A DNA stretch of 64,000 nt from Trichinella spiralis (taxonomy: Eukaryota > Nematoda > Enoplea > Trichinellida > Trichinellidae), in contig CM012953.1 of the NCBI GenBank assembly GCA_000181795.3, forward strand, positions 18,768,882 to 18,832,881. Direction: 5' to 3'. Positions 11,449-26,743 of the stretch are shown one piece after another (position 1 is the stretch's first letter; each line of letters starts with the position of its first letter). The position numbers were made by a program, and so were the translations under genes. The notes beneath the pieces are model-generated. The model saw only the letters and a list, made by a program, of their open reading frames with translations. It was not told the origin of the DNA and made no database searches.

Positions 11449-11843
11449 ATTGAATATTGAAAAGCATAAATGAATTCATTTCATTTGTGCTACGAATATT
11501 GACGATTATTAAATACATTTTTAAATTGTATGCACTGCTGTATGCAAAAACGCAAATAATATTGATGCAAATGATGAGTATTTTCTTTTCGACTAAATAC
11601 AATAATACCGTGATTAGGTATTTTGGGGATAAAGTAGGCATCACAACATAGATTAGGTAGACACAATGACAAAAATTAGTTGCACAACAATAGGTGTCAC
11701 AGTTCCACGAATTCAGAGAAAAGAAAAGGATTGGTTGAGTGCTTATCTGGAATCATTTTTTGATGGTTTTTGTCAATTACGATGAATCTTCTTGAAAAGT
11801 TGATGAGTTATTATTATTATTATCATTATCATGATTATTAATA

Positions 11844-14800
11844 TTATTCGTTCGGCATTGCTTTCAGAATAGCTTGCACTTCTTCAGCTACGCAGATGAC
11901 CACAAACTGAAATTGATCCATTGTACGTACCATATTCATACGTTGGTCTCGCAGATGTTCCAAACTCGCAGCAATATCCAACTCTTTGACTCCTTAAATA
12001 AATATATTTGAATAAGCAGTGAAATAATACCGTCCGTTTTCTTCACCTTTGTTAATTCTGTTCAAGACCATATCAATTAAGATGTAAGTTCCAGTTCGAC
12101 CGGCACCATCACTGAAAATTCAACGTCATTTGGTAAGTTTGTCGAAATATATAGTGATGACGACATACTTGCAGTGCACAACTACTGGACTTTGTTGACC
12201 ACGATATGATTTGTTGACTTTGCTGAAGATATAATAAATATGATAATGATAGGAGAAAAATTCAAAGCGCAGAAGCGTGTGTAATCATCAACGCAATACA
12301 ACACAACACAAACTATTTTTTTTAAGAAAAGCGTGCTTAAATCTACAACACATCTATGCCATTACCATGTAAGGTTCTTCGGGATTGTGGTCTTGACTGA
12401 CGGCTGTGCGCCCATCACTTTTGTGACTATGCAATTTTATAAACTGAAATGCATCCCACAAAAATGATGAGCTCCCAGTCGTTATCCACGTAAGTGATCA
12501 TACTTTCAAACAGCTAAAAGTTGCATGCATTTCTTCGCTAAGAACATCATTTCGGTGCACCATACAACACCAAATACAAACAAGCAAAAAATATTCAATT
12601 GACTTTCATACCGTCTAAATTCCAACAGTGATTTTGCGTTCATTGGAACACCATCTTCTGGCCAGGACAAAAAGTGAAATTGGGTGACTGTTCGAGTTTC
12701 TTGAGTGTTTACATTTTTCAAATAAAACGATCTGACCAAATAATCTTCACACCAGATGTGTTCTGACACCAGATGAACCTAATTGTAAAAATACGTTTTA
12801 CAATGAAATGCAATAAAAATGAAAGCGTTGCAAGTCGTTAAATTTTATTATCATTATTAGTGATGGATTTATAAACTAATTAACATAAAATATAAATAAT
12901 TAAAAAGAAGATGCAGCATTCATGATTATTTGAAAATTTTCAGTTGAAAAATAATTACATCAAAAATGCTTCAATAGTAAATAGAATTTTATATGTTTAA
13001 ATTGAAATAACGTCAAAAAATATTTTTGTATTTTCCAATTATAACGTAAAAAACTAAACCAACTTCAAACACATGGTAAATCTCAGTCCCATTTTCAGGC
13101 CAGTAACGACAACATTTTTCATTGTTATTTTCCACCAGTTTGGTAAGATTGACAATGGCGACGCTTCCTTGTTCCCAAATTAATTGCCAAAAATCAGCTA
13201 CAGTATCCGCAAGTGGACCTTGGGTGGCAATGTAAGTAGGACTTCTTGGATCACTGTCACACTGAAGAAAAATGATGGCGTTATTCTGTTTTTTGCCTTT
13301 TTGTTTTCCACAGAACACCGTTAAAGCATAAAATGCTAAGCAGAACTTACAATAGTACTAGCGTTAATGTAGTCGTCGTTGGCTTGATTCAAAGCTTTGT
13401 TCAAAACCACTCGACAGTGATCAACTGAAATTATTTGCAATTAATAAGTGAGTGAATTAAATTTAAAAATAATCTGAAAGTTCACATGGCAAAATTTCTG
13501 AACGATTTTTTCCCGAATTTTCAGGTAATGCCGCGGTCGTGGTAGCCCATTGATCAGCTTGATAACTTTCCAACGCATGCCATTCTTTTTCCAGACGTTC
13601 CTTATTTTTCAAATGATCCTCCAAATATGACTAAAAATATATCTAAATTAATTTTCCATATTCCTCCAAGCACAGGTCAAATGTCAGCTAATTGAATTTT
13701 CAGTTGAAAAACACTACCATAAAAGTACAATTTTGAATTTGCATAATATTATGAAAGAAATTGTTGCATTCTTTTGAAATTCACTTTGCAAAAAATAAAA
13801 TGTGAAAATTTCTTGATATTTTAACAAAGGAAGAAAAATTTTTACCAAAATCATGTGACCGGTTGAAATGTCAATATTTGATTGCACTGATTCTTCTGGC
13901 CTAAATGTTGGGGTTATTTTAGCAATATTTTTTTACCATCTAGATGAGTAATAGCGAAAAGAGAAAAATTACTCACCAAGAAGAAACTGAAGAGTTGGTA
14001 GATCTAGTATGTGCTGGGGGACTTGGTTCGCTGGTCTGAGAACCCAATCTCTGGGCCAAAGTGTCCATAACTCCACGTAATGGTTCTGGTACTTTCACTT
14101 TTCCAGTCATATGACGACGACATAATTCCTGTAAAAAAGCAAAAATAAAAATAATTTTTAATAAACTGATAAATATACATAATAGGTATAAAAGTATTTC
14201 AAAGTGAGCTGAAAGGGATTGTCATGTAATTAAAAAGACAATAGGGGTAGCTGTAGAAAAGAGAAAAGCATGTGAAACAAATTCAACTTCTGAAATCCAT
14301 GCAGTAGTAGTGTGTGCTTTTGAAAAAGCAGCAATTGATAGACATTATTGGATTGTATACTGACATCATTGAAATCGAAATGACCAATCAAGCAAAATAA
14401 AATCATATTATGTGAAAAGAGAAACTTGAAATGATATTCGTCAATCAGCCGATCACTTGAACAATAGAAGAAGAAGAAGAAGAAGATTGAAGTCAATACA
14501 GGGATTCACAGTTATGCTTATTTAAACAGCCAGTAACGCAGAATTTAATTTACTTCCATCTCATTGATCCAAACAATCGGCAAGCAAGCAGCAACAACGC
14601 CTCACTGCTTCATACAAATTTCATTTCATTTTAAGCAATATACAGTTACACAGCAGCTGAATTTATAAATTTGCAACATTTCAGCATCTGAACAATAATA
14701 TCATGATAACGGAACAATTTCTGTGAAAAGTAATATAATTGAACTGTAACAATAACAAACTTTAAATTACTTTAACAATAAGCAAAAATAAAATTTTTTT

Positions 14801-17800
14801 TCACATTAACTCATTAAACTACATTGAAAAAGAGCAAACAGTACGCCTGAAGCTCAACTTTCAACTTTTTAAATTTACAGTAAAGTGTGGAATATTTTCA
14901 ACTGCTGCAATGTGCAAGTAAAATTTATTATATACAAAAATCAATAAATTAAAAATAAAACAGATTTTCTTATTTGCAAAAGAATATCGAATTTCAACAT
15001 TTGACGTAAAATGATAAATACATTGCTTGCATGCATTGCATAGATGTTAGCCAATTAATCTGTTTCGATCTCTTTCTGTAAAATTTATAATAAAACTTCG
15101 ACTGATAGTTATCAAAGATTTTTCCAATATTTCTGCGTTATTAAAGCATAATAAATGTAAGCTTAAATTTGAAAAAATATTTGAAGCAAAATTTTGCATA
15201 ATCATTGTTTTTTTCAAAAAATGCAAACATACAAATTTATGAAGCTACGTGTAAAAAAAGTAATATGCGCACTAATGTATTCATTAAGGTAGTTAGTTAC
15301 ATTGAAAAAAATTTTTGTTGAAATTCATTTATTTATAAAAGATGAATACAAAATGACAGATTAATCCACTGATCAATAATAAATTCTCAAAATCATTTAA
15401 TTTGCATAATATTTACATTTTAGTGTGATGTTTCAAAAAGTCTAATGAACTCAAACATGTTGAATTTTCATACAAAATATATGATGAATAACTTTTAAAC
15501 GTTACTATAAACAAATAATACACATATAATTTTCATTTTAATCATAAAATACATAGTTGATTAAGTAATTTAATAATTAATTTTAAAATCTTGTTATTGT
15601 ATAAATGTAAGGATGAATAAATAAAATTTTCGATTGGCATGACTGAAAATTGACGTGATCAAAGAGACTACAGTTATTGAATTTTCGTTACGGACAATTA
15701 ACATATAGATCAAGCAGTGTAATGATGACGCTTTGCAACAACTCACTTTAGTTTAGTTTTCAGCAGAATGAATCACCAAATTTTACCAATTTTAAATATT
15801 AAATCGCCAAAAATCAATACATGTATATATCCTTATCCACGTGTGCATACGAGTGTGCAAATAAACAAATATGTACAAATAAATATATGAAAGTGAACAA
15901 ATGTAGTACCTTTTCTTAACTTTATTTGATGAATTATGGTTATAATTTTCATTTCAAGTAATAATAATCTAACAAAACTCGCTTATGTTTAAGATAAAGA
16001 TAGCAAAGAATAATTTGAGAATTTCTTAACGCTTTATGCAAAAGTAAATGTCTATCTTGCAAAGGAAACTTAGTTTTTTTGCAATTTGAAAAAATGTAAT
16101 CCATCGATTCAGTAAACAGATGCACAAACATAATTAAATTAATGATTAATAAATACAAAATTTAAAAAAATTTACTCAAGCGTATAAAAAGAAACAAACA
16201 ACAAGTTATAATTGAAAAACTTTTTTAAATAGTCAAATTAGCATAAACATTCTATAAATAAGCATAAAGAATGTTATAATTAATCTTGTAAAAGCATAAT
16301 TTATTTTAATGCTGCCATAAAATAAAATGATTTATGTTTTAACTTTATTTTTGAAAAAAATTTTACATTAATTTTTATTATTTACAATTTCCAAATTGAT
16401 AGATAATTTTAAAAATAACCAGTAAAGAGTAGATGCAAAAAAAACAAGTAAAAGTATTCAAAGTATACTTATGTATTCAAAAAAAGTGAAGACTTTATGC
16501 TTGCATTGGGGCACAATGTTGTTGAGCTGTTGCAACGCAAAACACAATATTGTTGCGGCTGAAATTGCAATGAATGGGGAAAAAACAGGAAAAAAATCAT
16601 ACTGATGCTGCTGTTCGAAAAAAAATGTACTATTCCATCGGAATGTAAAAAATCATAATCATAAATCATAAATTCATCATCATCAGCGCGGCATTGGTGT
16701 CTTTTCTTTTTTTTTTGCTTTAAAATTGGAGATGAGTAGCTAGTTGACGAAGTGCAAAGTAAGGCAATAGCATCGTTGAAAGAAGATACTTAAAACAGCG
16801 CTTAAGAATGCGCTGACGTCAGAGCAAGTTTGCTCCTTCAAAGTGAGCGCTATAATCTTTTCAGAAAGTTCAATAGCTGTCAACAATTCACATTTTCAAG
16901 CGTTGGTTTAATTTTTGTTTTACGAACCTGCACCTCAACCTGCAGTCAAACTGAAGCTTCCTAAGAAACTGTTGTTGCTTTAAGCGTACGTAATAATGCA
17001 AGCAACCAATTTGTTGCTGCATATGTTAAACAATCAACTCTTTTTTATGAATTTTTAAATTTTGAATATTATAAGTATTATTGCAGGAATTATTCTATTG
17101 CACGGCTAAAATTGGTTTAAAATACATTGGTTTTCTTTACTGCAAGAAGCTAAAATGCTGCTTAAAAATGAAATAAAATTAACTTTTTCTTATTTTCTTA
17201 CTTCATAATCTTTCACAACTTTATTTCCACCACTTGAGGATAGGCCAAAGTATGCTCTAATATTTGGCTTCTTGCTTCTGTACAAGTACACAGCTAGAAG
17301 AGTTAACACAGATGTTACTAATAATGCAGAAACCGCTGCAACTGGGATCAAAATTTTGTTGTTGCTTTGATACTGTACTGGAATTTTTGCCTAAAATATT
17401 ACAAAATTTTGCATATTATATAACAGATGCTTTATATTTTTATAAAAATTAAACATTCTCCAAAATTTACATTTTGAACTTTCATAGATGAGAATTTTCG
17501 TACAGCAATTTAATGGAATGCAAATGTGCTTGCTATTTTTCATTGAGTAGATGATATTTTAATATGTTCAAATAATAATTTTTATTATTTGCAAAATTTA
17601 ATCGATAGCTAATTTTCTACACTAATAAATGGGGGAAAATTTCAAAGGCTACGTAATAAATTTGCACAGCAATTAATTTTTAATCTAAACAAAAGACAAC
17701 ATACAATTCCATTAGTTATTCCAGCTTCGATCACTTCAGCGTCATCCGCAAACAACATGGCCTTTTTCATCAGTTGATCTGAAAGAATCCAATTAATACC

Positions 17801-20800
17801 AGCGGTGAAAATTGTTGGAAATTATTTATTACAAGTTTCAGTGGCCACTTGACCTGCGTCCACTGAAGTCGCTGGAATCTCAAACATATTAGACGCCCAC
17901 GATGGTGCTAGTTCATCAATAGTGTGCACTTCAAAAGATATTTCGTTTTTGTCCACACTAAAATGGAAGATAAAGCTTTGAAAAAAGAAACAAAGCTCGC
18001 AAATCAAATTGCAGTACAATAATAAAATACAACGCATAATGGACAATTTAAAACAAGTGGCTAAGTGTTATTTTGAATAGAATACACATCATAGTCAAAA
18101 GAAAAAAAAATCAAACTTATGCGGAATATATCCGGTATATAAATTTATTGTACATAACCAGTTTATTAATTAATGCTTGTGAGATTTAGTTTTGAAAAAG
18201 GAAAAAACAATTCATACTGTAACTTACTTCACGTTTGTAAATGTAATGTTGTTCGGAAATGCCACATTTTCATTTAAGTATGCAAGCAATTTTTCAGCAT
18301 CATCATAATTTGTAAAGCTTAAATTTAAAAAGCACATGCATGCGCATAACGATTTGTAATAAACAAAAAAAATTTTGTGCTTTACTTTCTATTTATTTTA
18401 ACATAGATTCTGTTGTTTTCTTGCCAATTTGCGTTTCCATTTAATTGGTCAGATACATCTGCGGCATCCATTTCCGATTCAGATAAAGGTTTTAGTGTAG
18501 CAGTGAGAGATAATGGTAGTCGGGTTTGAATTTTGTGTTCTTTATTACCTGTGCCTTAGATAACAAAACTTATTTAATTTATTAAAAAATTAATTGTAAC
18601 TATCATTTGCATTGCTGCAAGACTTCAACGTCCATGAGGCATTCAGTTTGTCCCAACAATAATGCAAAAGATCAACAGACAACAACTTTTACATAAATTT
18701 TGGTAACCACTTTACAGTAAACGTTTAATATAATTTTAGCATTAATTAAAAAATAATACGACACAAATGGGAGCAAATTTTAAATGCAAATACCTTGATT
18801 TATAATGCCAATTTCTTCTAAATCTTTTTTATCAATTGCAGTTTCTAACTTTTGATTCTGATTGTCGAAGTAAAATGGCAGTTCTAATCTGTCTAAAATA
18901 AAGTTTTTCATCATTACAACTGCTACAATAATATCACTGGATTATATTAAAATCATTATACTTTAAAGATTGAACAACTTTCAGCACTTTCTGTATACTG
19001 AATACCCATTTTTAAATCAAATTAAAAGGTGAAACATCAAAATTTATATGAAATAGAAAAAATTTTAAAGAAAAGAGTTTTTAAACGCATCTTATCATTC
19101 AAAAAATATGATGAGGAAAATATTTAATTTTATAAATTTTATCATTAAATTACGTCATACTGCTTTTACGTAGATGTTTTGAAAATATAAATTTTACTGT
19201 AAAACTAAAAAATAAGCTTTGACAAACATGTCACCTCGATTCATTTAATGCATAACGGAATAATTCTGATGCAACAAAATACCAATGTGTTTACACTGCA
19301 TTAAACTTGAAAAAAAAATTTCGAATTATTTTACTCAAATACTTTTTACCTTTCATCATCATTTAATCACACTATCATCCATGTTCATTCTGCAATGATC
19401 TATTTGCATAAAGTAAATTTTTAAATGTAAATATGCAATGCAAATTAAGCACATACAAAAAATAACATTTTGATGATAAATAGGAGTTTCCATAAAAATA
19501 AAAAAAAAACAGAAAATGGTTACATCTCATATTGAAAGTGAAAAGCGAATTTTAAAATTTTTAAGAGAGGACTTTGTTCCTTAGAAATTTCAAATTGATC
19601 AACTTCACTCATTCTGATTGATTGCATTATTGATAATTAATTAATTGCAAAAAGTTCAAGCTGCAAAATTCTTTGTTGCTTTGCTTTGCATACAATATAC
19701 ATCGTATATTGGGATTATGAAAGATTTTAAACCTTAACTATAAACAAATGTAGAACAACAGAATTACTTTAGTTATCTTTGTTTATGATATTTTCGTTAA
19801 GAAATTGATTCCTTTACAATTCTTCACAGCTAAATAAACATAAGAATAAAATCCATCGTGAAATAGTAATACAAAAAAAGAAAAAAATTAAGCATGTAGG
19901 AATTGTCAGAGGAAGACACGTATGATTTTATAAATATGGCTCAATAAAGTAATAGGACAACTGATTTTAAAAAAAGTAGAATTTTTGTAGAATTTACAAA
20001 ATTTTATTCATAAATTTTAATTTATATCTTATAATAATAACATATTTTCAGTTCTCCATATATATATGTATGTTAATTTATTGAATTATGGAATCGACTT
20101 ATTATTTTATTTAAATTCCGCCTTCTTTAAAAATATTTAATAAAATGCATAATAGATAAGAAGTAAAACAAACAACAATAAAAATAAATGAACATAGATT
20201 AATTTCTTTCAGCTAAATAGTATGTTTCATACTAGCATAAAATTAAATTAGTGCTTCAACATTAACATCACAGTTAATAATCACATACACTAATAAAACT
20301 GTTATGCTCTACAGTTTGACGTTAAATTTCACTTTCTGAAATTTATTAAACAATTATTTTGAAATGTAAAAATTGCTTGAAAGAAAATACACAAGTAGCA
20401 TATGAACAAAGCAGTACCATCATATATATTATCTATTTGTATGTAAATTGGAAATGTTTTTATGAAATAAATAGTGTTTTCAAGTATTTTTATAATAAAA
20501 ACAATTTAAATTAAATAATATTAAAAAGCTGCACAAAAGTACTGAAAACGCATCTGTACTATTGAAATTATTCCAGCAAATGAATAAAGCTATTGATAAC
20601 ATTGATTTTTTTAATACGTGGATGACACTTGAATAAATAGATAAAATGAAACCAACTCCATAATTGAATTCGTGTCTCAAAATGAAGTTCGCTACACAAA
20701 TAATAAACACTGGATTGACTAATTAGTAGCGTTAATACATTAAATTATTCTATTCTAAATTATTTCACGTCAATAAACAAGCAAATTATTGTTAGATATT

Positions 20801-23800
20801 TTCAATGACATCTTTCAAAAATATCAAAAACGAAATAAATGAAAAACATATTTTCTAGTTAAATTTGGATTTCAGTTTTATGAGTAAAAATGAAAGCAGT
20901 TTCAACTTGAAAAGCAAAACAATGATACGGTGTAAACTTTATCATTACTGTATGCTCAGTAAAGCTCGCATCATTTTCTGAAATAAGTGCTGCAAAAAAC
21001 AGATAAAACTAACGGAAAAAACTTTATAATTGTTAGTCAAATTCAGTTTTATAAAACCAAAATTAATTCATTATTCATATTAATACTTATCCTTTAAAAA
21101 ATATAAAATTAAATAAATAAAAAAAATAAAATCAAAAGTATTATGAATTTTGTTGAAACAATGAGAGAGTTTCATTAATGTTTACCGTATACTTTGAAAT
21201 AGTACTTTAGTGTTATTATTAACGAAGCATTTTAATTATCTCAAGAGAACACAGATTGCTGTCCAATTACGGATGACATGATCAGCAGACTACCAACTGT
21301 GTTCAATGCTTGTTGGCGGTTTGTTCGGTTCACAACATGACAGTTTAATAGGAATGAAAATATTATTATTTTTCTTTTACAAATACATAAATAATATTCT
21401 CTCACCTACAGTTCTGTCTTCTTCCATTCTATCTGAAATATCGGTGTTCGATTCGCCCCAGTAATTAGCATCCATTATAGAATCAGGTTGGTTGGTTTGG
21501 ACATTTTTGCTTAAAATCATTTTCTGAATTGAAACCTCATTATGCGGGTCTTGGTGCAGTGTTTCAGAAATAAGGGGAATAAGAAACGGGAAGTTTTCCA
21601 TATTGTTAAATCTTGCTCCCATTGTTTCCACTTCATCGTCATTCATCAATTCCTTGGCGTTGCTTAGATATTCATCCAATCTCTAAAATTTACAATCTTA
21701 AGTTCAGCTACAAAATGGAGCAGATAAGCAGAATAGTGAATGCAAACGTGTGCTGAAAACAGTGAATGAAATTAAAATGAAAACTGATAGTTTGAAAGAA
21801 AACGCCTACGATGTGCCTGCCTATTACAGATATTTCCCGACGGTGCATAAAACGGCGTAGAAAATTATATGCGAATTCTAAGCACAGGCATTGATTTCGA
21901 TACAGATAACTTGTTACTCTCGTTAAAAGTGTGCAGTGACGAGTAAACCTAGTAGATGAAAGATCAATATGTGTTTCACTAACATATACATACATATGTG
22001 TATCCAGAAAATGAAATAAATCTTTTATTAATTTGTTCAGTAGAATGCTGGCAGTTAAAAATTGCACATGCAATGTATTATGCATTTTTTAATTTAATCA
22101 TTTCTTCAAATTACACAAAATTTAAATTACACTTTTATTGTGATAAAATAATATTTGTATAAAGCTTTACATTTCTTATAGCGTAATGTTCGTTTGTCAC
22201 TGAAGAAGCTGTGTCACCATTTAAATTTATAGATATACTGATTTGGAGAATTTACAATAAATAATTAATAAATTGTACATGATGCGAATTAATTAAAAAA
22301 ATACTATTACTACATTTCCAAATTAATAATAAAACATCATATACTAATTCATACCAACCTGCAAAACTTCCATTTTGGATTCTACATTTCCAGCATTGCA
22401 AAAGCCAGGATTGTACGCTATTTGATATCGGCTGACAAAAATCATGTAGGAAAATAAACATTGAACTAGGGGGCTGGCCATAGGGTAGCCGTTAAGAGCA
22501 AACTTTTTCAGCTGCAAAGTTAGCAATTCTTTTTCTATAGGTTTCAGATTGACGTACGTTAGCAATGTTTCTCTTGGAGATAAACATTGTCCAACTATTC
22601 CATCTGAAAATGAAGAAAATGTGATACAGTTATAATTAGTAGATGTAAAATTTACGATTTCATTTCTTTTAACAGTGGAGTGCTTTATTTTAACAATTAT
22701 TCTTTTTTCCCAAGGGAAAAATTTCAAGAAACTGATTCAATGAAAGAAATGTGATATCTATCTGTATTATGAATAATAAATTTTCATTTCTTATTCGCAA
22801 TCTTTTTAAAGAAAAAGAACGCATTAATAACATTCGATTTTAAATTCTCACTTCATCTATTGATGAAGTATATGCTGTTGAAAGTAAAAAAATGTAAGCT
22901 ATAATGCTGCTTTTTTCAATATGAAATGCATTTTTATTTGCACGTAACTTGTTTTTAAACGAGCAGCTTTTTAACCACTCCAAAATTCATATTATTTATT
23001 TAATGTTTTTCATTTATCTTACCGTGTATTTAAAATAATAATTATTAATAAATTACATATTTTTACAATTCATCTTATATTTCCTCTGGACATTAGAGAA
23101 TTATGCATTATTCAATGCCTTTTTCTCTAATGATTCTCCAATATTTCTGCATGAACAAAGTGTTGTTTACGTTCAGAAATAAGGCAACAGATTATTAAGC
23201 ATTTTAAAATGATAATAAGTTTATGACATAAATTTATCCTTTTTATAATGTCACGCGATATTTCATATTATGCAATAATAAAAGCAGGTAGCTAATCCGT
23301 GATCAGAAAATTTTAATATTACAGATTCATGTGAACAAATATAATTGGTAATTTTGCATTCAGTATACTAATTTGACCATGTTCAAATTAATAAATGTAA
23401 ATTCTAATAATAAAATATTTTCTAATGAAATACTTGAACATTACGCTCTTAAAACTGTTGTACGTTTCACAATAGTGCTGGAATTGTGATCTGACAAAAT
23501 TCTAATTATTGAATTGAAAAAGCGGAATATTTTAAACAAAATTGAAAATTATGATTATTTGCTTTATTGATGAACAAATTTATTTAAGTTTTTTAAATTA
23601 AGAAATTTTTTTAATAATTAAAATGCATATGCTTGTGAATGTGTTATTATTGTTGCATAATGGTAATTAAAAAAATTATTAACAGCATATTGAATTTGAA
23701 AGTCAGTTTTATTTTTTATAAATTATAGTCCAGATGAAATCAAATTACATTGAATTGCTTATAGAATTTCTCTCTTTTATACTGAAATATTGTGATATTT

Positions 23801-26743
23801 GTTATCGATCAAATGGGTACACAGTAATAATTTCAGTTATCATGGGCTGTCACCTAACAATTGGACAACACAGAGGTGGATTAATTTGAAATCATATCTG
23901 ATTTAAAAAGGAAAAAGTAAACTTTATTTATTTATATACAAGCTCATATGCTTGGACACATTTTAGCTTAACTTGAAAGAAAGTCTTTGATTATTTTCAT
24001 CAGGCTGATATTATTGACTTGTGGCAATTTTGAGAAATGAACTACATCCAAAAATAGTCAATCTGAACAGAATTATAAAAAGAAAAATAGCCAGTTATTA
24101 TTTATTATTAGTATATTTGGAAAAAAGAGGAAGTTTTAAACTTGAGTATTCGAAAATAATCTCAGTGAAGTTGTTTTCGAACATGAATGAAAAATTGCAT
24201 AAAACAGGGCACAATTGAAGATGGCATTTTGCAGTATCATTTGCTTGACGTCAACATGTCAAAAAGAAATGTTGCTAAATAGGAAACTTACCATCAGCAC
24301 AAAGCTGACCATCTTCACATATTGATTCGTCAACCAAGCAGCCTATGAAAAACATCATTAGAACTTGTTAAGTGGAAAAAAGTTTTACGCAAAATAGAAA
24401 GCTGAATAACTACATAAAATTCTCTTACGTAATAACAGTGCGCTTAAATAAAGAAATTGAATGCTCTTCAAACTAGCAAAAATACAATTAATACATTATT
24501 ATTATTATTATCATTTCTGTGAAACTGACATTTATGTAATTTCATTTTCAGCATATTACTTTCTAAATTTGTACTGCAAAAGTAACAACAATCTTGAACA
24601 AATATAGCAAATCTATTAAGAACAAAAATATATGACTGTACAGTTGTGCTTAGTTTGGAATTGATTAATTTTTGTGATGTTAAAAAATGAATTCAAAAGG
24701 CAATTTTTAAAATCATAATAAGAAATACACAATCAAAATAAGATGCAACGCTCCCCAACGACATTGTTCAGCTTAAAAATTTTACCCTAGTTATCAATTT
24801 ACAATTTATTAATTTGTTGGTTAACATATTGTCAGATCATACAAAACAATAAAAATCTTTCACTATTGAAATCTAGTCATCATACAATAGAAAGAAAACT
24901 TTACTTAATGAATTATTAATTTAATAAATGAATTACATCTGAAGTTGTGAAACTTGAAAATGACACTCTATTTTTCATTTATAATAATAATTATTATTAT
25001 ATGAACAGTGAATTTTCTTGGTGTCAATTTTCTGATCTGATAGAAATATTAAACTTTTTACAACATCTTCAAACAAATGTTCATGTCATGATGCAATTAA
25101 AATTTTCATTTCATTAAAAACATTAAAAAATGATGACCATGCATGTAAAATAACCATTTATTAATTTTCATCTTATTGATTTATTTATTCATAGCACTTT
25201 AAGTGGTCTCCTCTTGAAATTTACCAGCAACAAAATTTCATAATTTAATAAACTCCACTTGCAATTGCTTAATTTTATTATAAAATAAATATAAACTATT
25301 ATTTCAAAAAAAGTATGCTAAAATTATATTAACCTCCTGAATATAATAATATACGTGAGCTTAAAAGTTCTGTGTTTACTGATGAGTACAAACATCTTAA
25401 ATATCATTGAACTTTTTCTGATCAAAGCTTTCTATAACAAAATTAACTGTACAGTTGAAAAGATTTGTTAATGTAAAGTGCTAAAAATTATATTTTCTAA
25501 TAAAAATAATTTTTCTTCTTACTTTACAAAATAATTACTTACAAGCATTTATTCATTTTATTCATTCATTTCTTGGTTAGAATGTTTTTTTTATCAAATA
25601 TAAGTTTGGTATAATTCATTCACTTCAAAGTAGAAAAATAAAAGTGTAAACTTGTGCTAGAAAAAGAAAAAAATTGTAGACAGATTAAGCATAATTGTTT
25701 TCTTCATTAAATTCCATTAAACACTGTAGAATTTCAAATCTTTCTCTTCACTGGATTTCACAGATCTTTTTATTTTGTAATAATAGACTTTCAAGCAACA
25801 TTTATTTCATTGAAGTTATTATAAGTCTTGTTTTAACTTTTCACAAATAATTTTCTCTTATTCTAACATTTTTCAATTTAATTTACGATAGAATAGAATA
25901 GAATTATTAAATTTATTGAACATTATTGAATGATCAAATTAAACAAACGCAATAGATGAAAATATTAATATATAAATGAGATAAATTTTTGAAAAATATT
26001 TCAGTTTATATGTAAAAGTGGATGGGATAATGAATGAAAAATAAATTTAAAATACGAAATAAATGAGAATTGAAGAAAATTTCTGTGAAAATAATATCAC
26101 AACTAACTGTAGTGCTGCTGGCAGAAAAAAGTGTAGCAAACTGATAAATAGCAACTTGTTTACGCGGTATCGCAGGACGCGTAATTGAAGTCAAAGTAAG
26201 CAAATGCCGGATACACCCCCGCATAAGCTACAAACTCTCTCTCTCCCCTTTTCTCTACAACTTTAACAGGCGTGCATTTTATGATTGTTGCGGTCGACCA
26301 ACAACAGCATTAACTATAAAATCAATAGCCGCTTGTACTTTTATCGACAACATGGAAACCATTCGCACTTTTCATAAAATGGAAAATACAAGCGAAGCAA
26401 TTCATGCTTCATCAATAAATAAATAAATAAAGTTGCATACTGTTCAAAATAAATAAAAACTTATTAATAAAATTATCCAATCTTAAATATGTTAAATGAA
26501 TATATGTAATTAATTTTTGTTTTGCTTGTTGTTTTTGTAACAGTAACTATCTTATATATTGATTGGAAAATTTTAAATATTCCCATTTTCTGTTTTATTT
26601 CAATTAAACTTTCAAAATTAAACAACATCAAAATGATAATTTTAAATATCAAACTTACCAAATAAATTAGTACTCGAAACCAGACAGAATAGTAGGAGAA
26701 AAATTGTACAAGTGAGCCGCATGGAGCTTTTGTACAACTTCAT
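11844..26743 (-). CDS. ida-1: IA-2/phogrin-type receptor protein tyrosine pseudo-phosphatase of dense-core vesicles
   Basis: Nineteen exons (26743-26659, 24342-24292, 22603-22359, 21682-21406, 18892-18794, 18554-18386, 18317-18228, 17957-17833, 17778-17705, 17390-17202, 14128-13977, 13900-13846, 13630-13486, 13424-13351, 13261-13064, 12778-12612, 12222-12169, 12111-12047, 11992-11844) join in frame to 820 aa. A signal peptide ([13 protein letters not shown]) precedes a RESP18-like segment ([22 protein letters not shown]), a luminal domain, a membrane span at about 418-442 and a single PTP domain with [43 protein letters not shown] and [13 protein letters not shown]. The P-loop reads HCNDGAGRTG (C749), with Asp as in IA-2 where active enzymes have Ala, so it should be catalytically dead. 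Family members sit in dense-core vesicle membranes of neuroendocrine cells and affect cargo and secretion. Start: first ATG before the signal sequence; M8 is an alternative. Confidence 0.95.
14129..17201 (-). other. Large ida-1 intron between the TM exon and the juxtamembrane exon
   Basis: About 3 kb of AT-rich intron. Contents noted: a short GAA-type simple repeat near 14467 and nothing else that looks like a gene, RNA or transposon. Other ida-1 introns of note (18893-21405, 22604-24291, 24343-26658) are likewise AT-rich and empty as far as can be seen. Confidence 0.6.
14467..14487. repeat. (GAA)n simple repeat
   Basis: About seven tandem AAG/GAA units inside the 3-kb intron of the ida-1-type gene. 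Confidence 0.8.

Noticed and set aside
22344-22727. Reading the minus-strand frame at 22344-22727 as one gene
   Set aside because: Only 22359-22603 is an exon (RESP18-like part of the ida-1 gene); the ends of the open frame are intron sequence.
24021-24218. 65-codon plus-strand frame inside an ida-1 intron
   Set aside because: Non-ATG start, lysine/leucine-rich as expected from AT-rich intron DNA, and no splice signals that would extend it.
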